In this document: piece after piece, positions 53,516-62,611 of the stretch
How positions within the stretch are numbered: the first letter of the stretch is position 1
Layout of the letters: every line of letters begins with the position of its first letter
Origin: Rhizobium sp. SL42
GTDB lineage: Bacteria > Pseudomonadota > Alphaproteobacteria > Rhizobiales > Rhizobiaceae
DNA: 64,000 nucleotides
Reading direction: 5' to 3'
NCBI RefSeq assembly: GCF_021729845.1
Contig: NZ_CP063397.1
Location: 2,928,001-2,992,000 of the forward strand
Notes under the pieces: generated by a model
What the model saw: the letters and a program-made list of their open reading frames with translations, nothing else
Database searches by the model: none
What the model was told of the DNA's origin: nothing
Made by a program: the position numbers and the translations under genes

Positions 53516-55453
53516 GTGGCTGACACTCTTCCAAAATCGGTAAATTCAAGCCTTTTGGCAGCCGTCGGCACAACTCCCTCCAGAGGTGAAGCACGTCCAG
53601 CCGGACGCATCGCACGCATCGTCTTCCCGCTGATCAACACGGCTTTGCTGGCAATCATCACGATCATCGCCAGCGAATGGCTCGCGCGCGGCAATCTCAA
53701 CGATGTCGCCGACTACATGCTGTCACCCGCCCGCCCGGGCATGGTCGCAGCTGGCATGCTCTTTCTCCTGATGCTTTTCGCAGACGCCATTGTCGGACGT
53801 GCGTACCAGTCAGCGCTGCTCATCGTCCCGCTGTCGCTCCTGCCAGCCTTCTTTTCCGGCCAAAAGCAATTGTTTTTGTCTGACCCGCTGTTTCCGAGCG
53901 ACCTGCTTTTCGGTCGCCAGATCATGGAACTTCTGCCGGTGATGGTTGCCGCCCGCCCCTTGGCTGCCGCCGGCATGGCGCTGGCATCGGTGGCGATCAT
54001 CGGAGCGCTCGTCTATCTGATCGTCATCAGCCGCCGCCACTTTCCCCGGATCCTGCCTGTCGTTCGCATTGGCCGCACGCTGGTGGCAGCCCCCGTCCTC
54101 GCCGGCTTCATCACCCTGATGGATCCGATGGCGTTTTCCTATGTCCGCGACCGACTGAATATCGTGCCGATGATGTGGGACCAGAAGGAGAACTACCGTC
54201 ACAACGGCTTCCTGCTTGCCTTCGCCTTCAACATTCCCATGGCCAATGTCGGCGCACCGGCCGGTTACGACAATCTCGCCATCTCCGACATCCCGACGGA
54301 CCGCTTGCCCGCGACCTTCTTCTCGGGTCGCCAGGCCGACGTGATCATGATCATGAGTGAATCGCTCTGGGATCCGACGCGCATGTCGAGCGTGCGCTAC
54401 TCCAGCGATCCGATGCCGACGATCCATGCGGCCCAGTCCGGCAACGTCTTCTCGCCGGAATTCGGCGGCATGACCGCCAATGTCGAGTTCGAGGCCTTGA
54501 CCGGCTTCAGCAACGCGTTCCTGCCTTATGGCAGCATTCCCTATCAGCAGTATATCCGTCGCCCGCTGCCCTCGCTCGCCACATTCTTTGAATCGAAGGG
54601 CTACGTGACAAAGGCCTTCCATCCGTTCCAGAGCTGGTTCTGGAACCGTCAGAACGTCTATCAGGCGCTCGGCTTCCAGAATTTCCAGTCCGAGGAAAAC
54701 ATGCCGGCGATGGAAAAACGCGGCATCTTTGCCTCTGACGACGCCTTGACGCGCCATATCATCAGCCAGGCCGACAATACTGCAAAGCCGTTCTTCTTCT
54801 TCGCCGTTACACTGCAGGGCCACGGTCCGTATGAAGAAAACCGCTACAAGAAGAACTCGATCGAAGTCGACGGACCGACGCTTTCCGATGCCAGCGCCAG
54901 CGCCCTTGCGACTTATACTCAAGGCGTCAAGGAGGCCGACCAGAGCCTGAAGATGCTGATGGACTGGGCGAAGAAGCGCCGGCGCGAAACCATCATTGTG
55001 CTCTTTGGCGACCACCTGCCGCCGCTCGGAATGGTCTACCCGGAGAGCGGCTACATGGCGGACCAGGTCGCCACCCGCAAAGCTTCCGTTGCGACAATGA
55101 AGCGCGAACACGAAACACCACTGGTTGTGTGGTCGTCCAAGCGCGGCGTTCAGAAGAACCTGGGTTCGGTCAGCCCTTCGCAACTGCCGCATTTCATTGT
55201 CCGCATGAGCGGCTACCGGCATCCGTTCTACACGGGCATGCTGGGCCGCGTTCAGGAACGATATACTGTCATCGATCGTCACCAACTGATCGAGCGCAAC
55301 AATCGTGCCCAGCCTGATTGGTCCGTGTCCGGTCGGATTGATCCGATGATCCGCGACTATCGACTACTTCAACACGACATGATGTTTGGCGAAGGCTTTG
55401 GAACAGAACGTTTCTTCCCCGAGCAGGCTGAACGACTGCAGCCGGTGACTTGA
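53516..55453 (+). CDS. LTA synthase-like sulfatase-fold membrane protein, possible glucan phosphoglycerol transferase
   Basis: The 645-residue protein has about five transmembrane helices in the first 200 residues and a sulfatase/alkaline-phosphatase-fold domain (ADVIMIMSESLWDPTRMS; GGMTANVEFEALTGFSN with the catalytic Thr; TIIVLFGDHLPPLG with the metal-binding D-H). It is of the LTA synthase/MdoB type. In rhizobia such enzymes add phosphoglycerol to periplasmic cyclic glucans, which is the likely but unproven role. The GTG at 53516 has GGAG 6 nt upstream; an ATG at 53483 is upstream of that ribosome site. A weak terminator follows. Confidence 0.85.
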   Translation: MADTLPKSVNSSLLAAVGTTPSRGEARPAGRIARIVFPLINTALLAIITIIASEWLARGNLNDVADYMLSPARPGMVAAGMLFLLMLFADAIVGRAYQSALLIVPLSLLPAFFSGQKQLFLSDPLFPSDLLFGRQIMELLPVMVAARPLAAAGMALASVAIIGALVYLIVISRRHFPRILPVVRIGRTLVAAPVLAGFITLMDPMAFSYVRDRLNIVPMMWDQKENYRHNGFLLAFAFNIPMANVGAPAGYDNLAISDIPTDRLPATFFSGRQADVIMIMSESLWDPTRMSSVRYSSDPMPTIHAAQSGNVFSPEFGGMTANVEFEALTGFSNAFLPYGSIPYQQYIRRPLPSLATFFESKGYVTKAFHPFQSWFWNRQNVYQALGFQNFQSEENMPAMEKRGIFASDDALTRHIISQADNTAKPFFFFAVTLQGHGPYEENRYKKNSIEVDGPTLSDASASALATYTQGVKEADQSLKMLMDWAKKRRRETIIVLFGDHLPPLGMVYPESGYMADQVATRKASVATMKREHETPLVVWSSKRGVQKNLGSVSPSQLPHFIVRMSGYRHPFYTGMLGRVQERYTVIDRHQLIERNNRAQPDWSVSGRIDPMIRDYRLLQHDMMFGEGFGTERFFPEQAERLQPVT

Positions 55454-55520
55454 TCAGGCGAACGGGCATTCTCTACATTTGCCCAGCTTGACAAGTTCTG
55501 CTCAGTTGCACTATTGCGGG

Positions 55521-55550
55521 AAAGTCAATTTAACTTCACTGACTTTTTTT
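55521..55550 (+). terminator. probable terminator of the phosphoglycerol transferase-like gene
   Basis: A 7-bp stem (AAAGTCA at 55521 with TGACTTT ending at 55546) is followed by a T run to 55550. It is about 65 bp after the stop and of modest stability. Confidence 0.5.
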
Positions 55551-55636
55551 GTTCAAAACTGCAGCGCGCTTGATCTTATCGTCGTCCGCTCGTCTTGATC
55601 GGATTGTGCCGCGCCCGGCAAGCCTTGAACACAAGC

Positions 55637-56542
55637 ATGTTCAACAGAGCACAAGCCATGCCGCAACTTACGCGTGCCTCCATAGCAGCCCATGCCTTGT
55701 TTCCCGCCATTGAGAAACAGATCGCCCGGCATCTGATTGCCATTCACAATGAAACCCCAAGGCTGTCGCGCCTTAAGGCATCGCACCGCAAATGGCTGAT
55801 GACCCATGCGATGTTCGCACTATCGTTGAGCCGCCGTGACGATGACCCCATGTCCGGACTGACGGCGACACGTTTCATTGAAATCGTGATGCGGCTTGGA
55901 GCCGCCAGCCGCAATACTGCGACCGCCTATCTCGCGGAACTTTTGGCGTACAAATTCCTGCGCGAGGTGCCGGATATCCCTGACAAGCGCGTGAAGGTGT
56001 TCGAAATTACCGACATCGCCAATGGGGCGATGATGCGCTGGTTCATCGGGCACATGGCCTGCCTTGACCGTCTCGACGGCGGCAATCGCGAGACGACGAC
56101 GATCGCAGATCCGCGTATCTTCAAGCTCGGCCAACCGATCGCTGCGGAAATCCTTGTCGAAGATCCGCTTTGGCGCGATCCGCCGGATACAATCGGTCAT
56201 TTCCTGTGGTCCGACCTCGGCGGCATGGTCCTGCACGACCTGATCGCGCGATTGAGTGATTTTGACCGGGCAGCACCGCGCACTCAAGCCGGCCCGGTTA
56301 CCCTGGGCGCCCTTAGCGAGACCTATTTGATCTCCGCCACAAATCTCAAGCGCATGTTCAAGAAGGCCGAAAGCGACGATCTGCTCGGCTGGGAGCTGCC
56401 CCGAAGGCGCGGCAATCTTTGGCTAAGCCAGCGTTTCATCGAGGACTACTTCACTTGGCAGTCCGCCAAGTTCGCAGCGCTTGATGTTGCTTATCACCAG
56501 AGCATTAGACAGTTGACCGTCGAACGGAATGCAGCCGCCTGA
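55637..56542 (+). CDS. putative two-domain winged-helix protein, unrecognised
   Basis: I do not recognise this protein of about 301 residues. The N-terminal half contains a MarR-like stretch: LGAASRNTATAYLAELLAYK, followed by DKRVKVFEITD, as in a recognition helix and wing. The C-terminal part (LGALSETYLISATNLKRMFKK, GWELPRRRGNLWLSQRFIED) looks like a second helix-turn-helix. It has no signal peptide or membrane segment. The start could be ATG 55637 or ATG 55658; neither has a strong ribosome site. A short inverted repeat GAACA-N6-TGTTC spans the first ATG and could be an operator. It may be a transcriptional regulator, but its target is unknown. Confidence 0.6.
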   Translation: MFNRAQAMPQLTRASIAAHALFPAIEKQIARHLIAIHNETPRLSRLKASHRKWLMTHAMFALSLSRRDDDPMSGLTATRFIEIVMRLGAASRNTATAYLAELLAYKFLREVPDIPDKRVKVFEITDIANGAMMRWFIGHMACLDRLDGGNRETTTIADPRIFKLGQPIAAEILVEDPLWRDPPDTIGHFLWSDLGGMVLHDLIARLSDFDRAAPRTQAGPVTLGALSETYLISATNLKRMFKKAESDDLLGWELPRRRGNLWLSQRFIEDYFTWQSAKFAALDVAYHQSIRQLTVERNAAA

Positions 56543-56584
56543 TGCGGGTAGTACAATCCGTTTTTCCTCGCGCATCAGCGAACA

Positions 56585-56986
56585 TCACACGGTGCTGCTT
56601 GCCGAATACTGCGGCAACGCATCGTTGATCGCATAATAGTCACCCTTGTCAGCACAATAGATGTGGTAACCACCGTCAAGTCCGGTAGGTGTGTCGAAAA
56701 GCCCGGCCATGATCGACATCCGCCCGGAATTGTCTGCACGCCAGAATAATGCCGAACCGCATTTGCTGCAAAAACCTCGCTCCGCTTCGGGACTTGAACG
56801 GTAGAACGCTATCGCCTCCGCCCCGAGGATCTCGACGTCATCGACCGCAGCATCCGTAGTGGCGTAAAAATGTCCCGTCTGCCGACGGCATTGGGAGCAA
56901 TGGCAAAAACTGACGGGGCTCAGCGCTCCTCTGACCGCGATGCTAACCGCACCGCATAGACATCCCCCGTGGTGTATTTCCGTCAT
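56585..56986 (-). CDS. GFA-family protein (glutathione-dependent formaldehyde-activating-like)
   Basis: The 133-residue protein has the zinc-binding cysteine pattern of the GFA/CENP-V fold: HGGCLCGAVSIAV, FCHCSQCRRQTG and GFCSKCGSALFW. Family members bind zinc and in some cases act in formaldehyde detoxification with glutathione; most are uncharacterised. It is convergent with the winged-helix gene (42 bp apart). Confidence 0.9.
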   Translation of the reverse strand: MTEIHHGGCLCGAVSIAVRGALSPVSFCHCSQCRRQTGHFYATTDAAVDDVEILGAEAIAFYRSSPEAERGFCSKCGSALFWRADNSGRMSIMAGLFDTPTGLDGGYHIYCADKGDYYAINDALPQYSASSTV

Positions 56987-57373
56987 GCCGCTCCCCTAAA
57001 CAGTGCAAGCCAGCATCATCTTCACGGAACGGCATCAGGTCAATTCAAGAAAGCTGAAACCAAGATTCACGACATTTGCAATGTTGGCAACAGCAACCAA
57101 AAGCAGAATTTCCGTATCGAAAGCCTGCCATTGTTAACCAATATTGCTCCCCTCGCGACAGACTTGGCGCACACAAAACGCAAATTCGCGCGATGTGCGG
57201 CATCTGTTAGCGCAACCAGATATGTTAGTACGAAATAAATAATGCAACCATTACAAGTGTTTCAGCTAAACACCTGCGTGCAGGCGAAAACTGATGCAAC
57301 CAGGTAACCAAGCATTAAATCCTTCGGTATTTTCATGATCATCTAAATTACAAACATCAAATGGAGAGATCCG
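56987..57373. other. 387-bp intergenic region
   Basis: I see no convincing gene; an open frame at 56969-57238 (+) has no ribosome site and no protein-like composition. The region becomes AT-rich towards the TadE gene and should hold its promoter. A TTAACC element lies near 57134. Confidence 0.6.
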
Positions 57374-57796
57374 ATGTGTTGCCGTTCCGGTTTCCTCAGT
57401 GACGAAAATGGATCTTCAGCGATCGAGTTTGCCATTCTGGCGCCCCTGTTCTTCCTCGTTGTCTTTTCCATGCTGGGCTACGCAGTCTACCTCAGCGCGA
57501 GCCATGCCGTTCAGCAGATTACAGCCGATGCGGCCCGCACCGCCATTGCCGGACTGAGCCTGCGCGAACGTCAGCATCTCGCGGAAGATTACGTAAAAAC
57601 AGTCACATCCGACTATGCCTTCCTGGATTCGGAAGCCTTCAGCGTCGCGGTCAACGACAGTCCCGACAATCCGAACCAGTTCACGGTCAACATCTACTAT
57701 GACGCGTCCGGATTGCCGATATGGCAGCTCTACAGCTTTGCCATGCCCGATAGCACGATCCGACGTTTCGCAACGATCCGGGTGGGAGGGATTTGA
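57374..57796 (+). CDS. TadE-family pilus assembly pseudopilin-like protein
   Basis: This 140-residue protein has the TadE layout: a short leader (DENGSSAIEFAILAPLFFLVV, with the conserved Glu of the TadE motif just inside the helix), one transmembrane helix, then a beta-rich domain. TadE/TadF are minor pseudopilins processed by a prepilin peptidase for the Flp pilus. The ATG at 57374 has GGAGAG 6 nt upstream. It is followed directly, with no gap, by the TadG-like gene. No other tad/cpa gene is in the window. Confidence 0.88.
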   Translation: MCCRSGFLSDENGSSAIEFAILAPLFFLVVFSMLGYAVYLSASHAVQQITADAARTAIAGLSLRERQHLAEDYVKTVTSDYAFLDSEAFSVAVNDSPDNPNQFTVNIYYDASGLPIWQLYSFAMPDSTIRRFATIRVGGI

Positions 57797-59524
57797 ATGC
57801 GTGATCGACTTTCAGTCTTGAAGGCACTTGCCCGCGACAGCCGGGGCAACATCGCCATTTCCGCCGCATTGGTGTCGCCGCTGTTCATCGGCGCGCTAGC
57901 GCTAGGCGTAGACTACGGCAGCCTTACCCTTCAGCAACGGGAGCTTCAGCAGGCAGCGGATCTGGCCGCGATTGCGGCGGCCGCAAACCTGTCCGATCCC
58001 GAAAAGGCCACGCTTGAGTATTTCCAGATGAATGGCCTCGATATTCCGGTCGCCACCGCCAAGGGGCTTTTGACGGATCAAGGGCTGATTGCTTACGATC
58101 CCAATGAAACGCCGGGCGTCGTCGCCACGGTTACGCCAGGTCGTTACACTGCGGACCCCGCAATTTCCGTCGCGGCGCGCTTCGTCAGAACCCGCAGCTA
58201 TGCGGACGCGGCACGGGTGGAAATTCACGGCAAGGGACAGCTCTTCTTCGCCAACGCGTTTACCGAGCCGCCGACACTCGGCGCTGTCGGAACAGCCGCT
58301 GCAAACAAGGTCGCCGCCTTTTCCATCGGTTCCCGTCTTGCGAGCCTGCATGATGGCATTCTCAATGCGGTTCTTTCCGGGCTCATCGGCACCACGGTCG
58401 ATCTCGATCTCATGGACTACCGGGCGCTGCTTGACTGCCAGGTCAATGCCCTCGGCATCCTCGACGCCCTCGCAATCAATCTCGGACTGACTGCGCTCAC
58501 CTATGATGAGCTGCTGCAAACGGAAATTTCCTATGGCAGTCTGCTTCGCGCAATCCTCGCAACGCCTGGGCTGGACGCCAGGAGCAAGGCCGCAATCGAG
58601 GCGCTGGTGCGCACGGCATCGAAGACCCGGCTTACCCTGCATCTTACCGAGATTATTGGCCTGGAACCGCTTGCCGAAAACCTTGTAGGCAGCTCGAATT
58701 ACATGGCGCTGGATGTCGGCGTTTTCGATATCCTGACAGCGGCCGCCAGCGCCGCGAATGAACAGTCGCAAATCGATCTTGACCTTGGCGCAAAGGTACC
58801 GGGCCTGGCATCCGCCAAACTGAGCCTTGCCATCGGCGAGCCGGCGATCGTCTCGCCCAAGGCCGCCATCGGTGCGCCCGGAACAATCATCCGTACAGCC
58901 CAAACAAGGCTGGCGCTCGAAATCAGCAGCGAGGGACTGTTGGCGCTGGCGGGAGTAAAGGTGAAAGTGCCATTTTACCTCGAAGTCGCCCATGCGGAAG
59001 CCAGACTGGCCAACATTCGTTGCCAGGGCGTTGGCAAGGAGGGCAATGTACAGGTGGAAGCGGTGCCGGGTATCGTTGAACTGGCCCTCGGCGAGGTCAA
59101 CACCAAGGCGTTTGCAAACTTTGGCACCACCCCACGCGTAAGCAAGGCAACCCTTGTCGCGGCACCGCTGCTGGGTATAGACGCACTTGCCTATGCCAAC
59201 GCGAGCAACATCCAGCCGAAAACCCTGACCTTTACCGCCAGTGACATCCGGTCAGGCACGATCAAGACGATATCGACAAGCGACACGCTGACATCGCTGC
59301 AGACGTCGCTGCTGAAGAACCTCGATCTTGACGTGCGGCTCGGCCCCTTGAGCCTCAGCAGTCCAAAGGCCATCCAGACGGCTCTGTCCGACACGCTTTC
59401 GGCGCTCACTGTCCCGCTCGACAAGATCCTCTACAACACGTTGCTGACGCTCGGCATCAGGGTGGGCGAAACCGATATCAGGGTCACCGACGCGCGCTGC
59501 ATGCAATCGGTTCTCGTCCAATAG
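57797..59524 (+). CDS. TadG-like pilus assembly protein
   Basis: The 575-residue protein starts with a TadE/G-like helix (RGNIAISAALVSPLFIGALA, then LQQRELQQAADLAAIAAAANL), after which follows a long region with no clear von Willebrand domain motif. Several parts (GSRLASLHDGILNAVLSG; NIRCQGVGKEGNVQVEAV) match TadG-related proteins of Rhizobiales. It is probably exported to the periplasm with an N-terminal anchor. The ATG at 57797 follows the stop of the TadE gene directly, so the two are co-translated. A terminator follows. Confidence 0.8.
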   Translation: MRDRLSVLKALARDSRGNIAISAALVSPLFIGALALGVDYGSLTLQQRELQQAADLAAIAAAANLSDPEKATLEYFQMNGLDIPVATAKGLLTDQGLIAYDPNETPGVVATVTPGRYTADPAISVAARFVRTRSYADAARVEIHGKGQLFFANAFTEPPTLGAVGTAAANKVAAFSIGSRLASLHDGILNAVLSGLIGTTVDLDLMDYRALLDCQVNALGILDALAINLGLTALTYDELLQTEISYGSLLRAILATPGLDARSKAAIEALVRTASKTRLTLHLTEIIGLEPLAENLVGSSNYMALDVGVFDILTAAASAANEQSQIDLDLGAKVPGLASAKLSLAIGEPAIVSPKAAIGAPGTIIRTAQTRLALEISSEGLLALAGVKVKVPFYLEVAHAEARLANIRCQGVGKEGNVQVEAVPGIVELALGEVNTKAFANFGTTPRVSKATLVAAPLLGIDALAYANASNIQPKTLTFTASDIRSGTIKTISTSDTLTSLQTSLLKNLDLDVRLGPLSLSSPKAIQTALSDTLSALTVPLDKILYNTLLTLGIRVGETDIRVTDARCMQSVLVQ

Positions 59525-59545
59525 GCAGCAGTAATTGACAACGAA

Positions 59546-59573
59546 AAAGGCCGACGCTTTCGCGTCGGCCTTT
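59546..59573. terminator. bidirectional terminator between TadG-like gene and DAHP synthase gene
   Basis: A 12-bp stem (AAAGGCCGACGC from 59546 with GCGTCGGCCTTT ending at 59573, loop TTTC) lies between the convergent stops at 59524 and 59603. Confidence 0.92.
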
Positions 59574-59602
59574 CCCCATGATTGAAGTATCGAGCGCACG
59601 GC

Positions 59603-60979
59603 TTAGCCGTTGGCAACCATCATGCGCTTTTCGTCGCGGCCACCCTTCATGCGTTCGGCAAGCAGGAAGGCCAGCTCGAGCGCCTGATCGGCGTTGAGGC
59701 GCGGGTCGCAATGGGTGTGGTAGCGGTCCTGCAGATCTTCTGCCGAAACCGCTCGCGCGCCACCGGTGCATTCCGTCACGTCCTTGCCAGTCATCTCGAT
59801 ATGGATGCCGCCCGGATGTGAGCCTTCCGCACGATGGATCTGGAAGAAGCTTTCCACTTCCGACAGGACGCGCTCGAACGGACGGGTCTTGTAGTTGTTG
59901 AGCGTGATCGTATTGCCATGCATCGGATCGCAGGACCACACCACCTTGCGGCCCTCTCGCTCGACGGCACGGATGAGGCGCGGAAGATGTTCGGCAACCT
60001 TGTCATGGCCAAATCGGCAGATCAGGGTCAGGCGGCCGGCTTCATTCTGCGGGTTGAGGATGTCGATCAGGTTCAACAGATCGTCAGCCTGCAGCGACGG
60101 ACCGCACTTCAGGCCGATCGGGTTCTTGATGCCGCGGCAGTATTCGAGATGTGCATGGTCCGCCTGGCGCGTGCGGTCGCCGATCCAGATCATGTGGCCG
60201 GAGGTCGCATACCAGTCGCCGGAGGTGGAATCGACGCGCGTCAGCGCCTCTTCATAGCCGAGCAGCAGGGCTTCATGGCTGGTGAAGAAATCGGTTTCAC
60301 GCAGGCTCGGATTGTTTTCCGACGTGATGCCCACGGCCTTCATGAAGTCCATTGTTTCAGAAATGCGATCGGCGAGTTTGCGATAGCGCTCGGCCTGCGG
60401 TGAATCCTTGACAAAGCCAAGCATCCACTGGTGCACGTTCTCGAGGTTGGCATAGCCACCCATGGCGAAGGCGCGCAGCAGGTTGAGCGTTGCAGCAGAC
60501 TGACGGTAAGCCATCAGCTGACGGTCCGGGTTCGGGATGCGGGCATCCTCGGTGAATTCGATACCGTTGATGATATCACCGCGATAGCTCGGAAGTTCGA
60601 CGTCGCCGATCTTCTCCATGTCGGACGAGCGCGGCTTGGCGAACTGGCCGGCAATACGCCCGATCTTGACCACCGGCAACTGTGCGCCGAATGTCAGAAC
60701 GACTGCCATCTGGAGGAAGGCGCGGAAGAAGTCGCGGATATTGTCCGCGCCATGTTCGGCAAAGCTCTCGGCGCAATCGCCGCCCTGCAAAAGGAAGCCG
60801 TTGCCCTCGGCAACATTGCCGAGCGCCTTCTTCAGGCGGCGTGCTTCACCGGCAAAAACGAGCGGCGGATAGGATGCAAGCTGCAGTTCGGCAGCCTTCA
60901 AAGCTTCCTGATCCGGATAGGCCGGAACCTGCTTGATAGGCTTTTGCCTCCAGCTGTTCGGGGTCCAATTCTGCGCCAT
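59603..60979 (-). CDS. aroG: 3-deoxy-7-phosphoheptulonate synthase, class II
   Basis: This is the plant-type (class II) DAHP synthase, first enzyme of the shikimate pathway. The 458-residue protein shows [55 protein letters not shown] (metal Cys), [50 protein letters not shown] and [13 protein letters not shown]. The ATG at 60979 gives MAQNWTPN; a GTG at 60988 is an alternative, with AGGACAG upstream serving either. The gene faces away from the alpha/beta hydrolase gene and is monocistronic. Confidence 0.96.
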   Translation of the reverse strand: MAQNWTPNSWRQKPIKQVPAYPDQEALKAAELQLASYPPLVFAGEARRLKKALGNVAEGNGFLLQGGDCAESFAEHGADNIRDFFRAFLQMAVVLTFGAQLPVVKIGRIAGQFAKPRSSDMEKIGDVELPSYRGDIINGIEFTEDARIPNPDRQLMAYRQSAATLNLLRAFAMGGYANLENVHQWMLGFVKDSPQAERYRKLADRISETMDFMKAVGITSENNPSLRETDFFTSHEALLLGYEEALTRVDSTSGDWYATSGHMIWIGDRTRQADHAHLEYCRGIKNPIGLKCGPSLQADDLLNLIDILNPQNEAGRLTLICRFGHDKVAEHLPRLIRAVEREGRKVVWSCDPMHGNTITLNNYKTRPFERVLSEVESFFQIHRAEGSHPGGIHIEMTGKDVTECTGGARAVSAEDLQDRYHTHCDPRLNADQALELAFLLAERMKGGRDEKRMMVANG

Positions 60980-61251
60980 GGTCGTCACCTGTCCTGAAAT
61001 AGTAAAGCGGCCTCCTCCCGGCCGCGTCGGATGGGGGCTTATAGACCGTAATATGTGGCTTGCAAAGCCGAAGTTTAAGGGCTTTCGAACGGAAAATTCA
61101 TTGTCGACAAGGACCGGATACCAATTCGAAACCGATCTGTTTCGAACTGAAAGCCCGCACGATCAGAACGTTGTCATTCGCGTGCCGATGAACCATAATG
61201 GACATTCACGTAAACGTAATTTTTGAGCCGTGCGGGGGGAGAAGCACTGCG

Positions 61252-62118
61252 ATGGACACACGTCGCGAGATCACCAGTCGGGAAATCGGGTTCACCACCG
61301 CCGATCAATTCCCGCTGACCGGTACACTCTTCAGCGGCACCGGCGATGGCCCCCTCGCGCTGATCTCCTCCGCAGCAGCGGTGCCGCGCACGATTTATGC
61401 CCGCTTCGCCGAGCATCTGGTCGCCGATCACGGTTTCCGTGCGGCACTCACCTACGACTATCGCGGCGTCGCCAGATCACCTATCCCGCCAGGCTGGCTG
61501 CGACCGCTGCTGATGCGCGACTGGGCCCTTTTCGACATGCCCGCAGCCGTCGACGCACTTGAACGCGCGGCGCCGGGCCATGCCATGGTCGGCATTGGCC
61601 AATCATTCGGCAGCCAGGTCCTGGCACTGGGTGGCCGTGCGGATCGTTTCGATCGCTACCTGATGGTAGCGCCCATGACCGGTCACTGGGCCAATACCAA
61701 TGAACCATGGAAGGTCTTCACCCTGATGAACCTGATTGGCGTACCGATTGCGACGTTGACGGGAAGTGTCCCGGGATGGATCGGCCTTGGCGAAACGCTG
61801 CCCGGTACGGTTTTTCGGGAATGGAGCCGCTGGGGACGTCATCCGGATTATTTCTTTGCCGATCGGTCGCTGAATGCAGTCAGCAGCTTCAGCGAGGTCA
61901 CGACACCGATCCTCGCGCTCGGCATGACGGATGATCCCTGGGGCACACCACGGGCGCAGCACGCATTGCTCAAGCACTATACGAACGCCCCGATCGAGAC
62001 CCGTTGGCATGCACCGGAGGAAGTGGGTGGAAAAATCGGCCACCTGGGCTTTTTCCGTCAGACATTTCGAGACACGCTTTGGGCCCAGGCAATCGACTGG
62101 CTCGATCGTGGCCGCTGA
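61252..62118 (+). CDS. alpha/beta-hydrolase family protein
   Basis: The 288-residue protein has an alpha/beta-hydrolase fold with the nucleophile elbow MVGIGQSFGSQVLALGG (G-x-S-x-G) and a late Asp in ALGMTDDPWGTP; the catalytic His is likely in GHLGFFRQTF. It resembles predicted YheT/BAAT-like hydrolases, but the substrate is unknown. The ATG at 61252 is preceded by a GGGGGAG run 11 nt upstream; the frame starts at 61198 without similarity. Monocistronic and divergent from the DAHP synthase gene. Confidence 0.85.
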   Translation: MDTRREITSREIGFTTADQFPLTGTLFSGTGDGPLALISSAAAVPRTIYARFAEHLVADHGFRAALTYDYRGVARSPIPPGWLRPLLMRDWALFDMPAAVDALERAAPGHAMVGIGQSFGSQVLALGGRADRFDRYLMVAPMTGHWANTNEPWKVFTLMNLIGVPIATLTGSVPGWIGLGETLPGTVFREWSRWGRHPDYFFADRSLNAVSSFSEVTTPILALGMTDDPWGTPRAQHALLKHYTNAPIETRWHAPEEVGGKIGHLGFFRQTFRDTLWAQAIDWLDRGR

Positions 62119-62372
62119 ATTGCGGCGGCGCACAAGAGTTGCGCACACTATTCACAGTGTGTATCAGACCGACACAATCGAGAGGTCTTGTCAGACGACC
62201 GTGTCCGCCGCACATTCGAGACCTGTAATCAACACTTGACCAATATGACATCGCAATCGCCCTTCCCCCCTGGTCAGCCTCACGCAAGTCTCGCTGACTA
62301 CCCCGACAGGCGGGGGTATTGCGAACTGTATTGGAAACCTCGGTTTCCTGCGTAGATCATGAGGATCGTGTT

Positions 62373-62486
62373 ATGGCGTATGACTGGAATGGTGCCCTTA
62401 CGCGTAGAAGAAACCGCATGCGGTTGATCGCGTTCTCTGTCCTGGGGCTCGCCGTTCTCGCGGCACCGGTGCTGGCATGGGCTTGA
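62373..62486 (+). CDS. 37-residue small membrane peptide (candidate)
   Basis: A short frame has ATG at 62373 with AGGA 7 nt upstream and a stop at 62484-62486. The peptide begins MAYDWNGALTRRRNRMR and continues in one hydrophobic helix (LIAFSVLGLAVLAAPVLAWA), the shape of a small inner-membrane protein with positive-inside charge. It is followed by a strong terminator at 62529-62561, which makes expression likely. Its function is unknown. Confidence 0.5.
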   Translation: MAYDWNGALTRRRNRMRLIAFSVLGLAVLAAPVLAWA

Positions 62487-62528
62487 AGCCTGCGGGCAAG
62501 ACAGACAAAGCTTGAACGGAGTTTCATC

Positions 62529-62561
62529 ACAAAGAGGCGCGGCATTGTCGCGCCTCTTTGT
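62529..62561. terminator. bidirectional terminator between small ORF and gor
   Basis: A perfect 13-bp stem (62529-62541 with 62549-62561, ACAAAGAGGCGCG) with a 7-nt loop is followed by CTTT on the plus strand. It lies between the small ORF and the convergent gor stop at 62612. Confidence 0.88.
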
Positions 62562-62611
62562 CTTTAAGATGATTGCGCGCCGCCCTTGGAGCGGCGCAGG
62601 TCTTCACCGGA

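Noticed and set aside
53810..55285. 491-codon open frame antisense to the phosphoglycerol transferase-like gene
   Set aside because: Composition is typical of an antisense shadow (His/Arg-rich), and the sense gene is secure.
56969..57238. 89-codon open frame in the intergenic region
   Set aside because: Overlaps the start of the GFA gene, lacks a ribosome site and a protein-like composition.
57902..58993. 363-codon open frame antisense to the TadG-like gene
   Set aside because: No start signals and no family; the sense frame continues directly from TadE.
62233..62260. CTTGACC as a -35 element for the small ORF at 62373
   Set aside because: No acceptable -10 element at 16-18 bp distance could be found.
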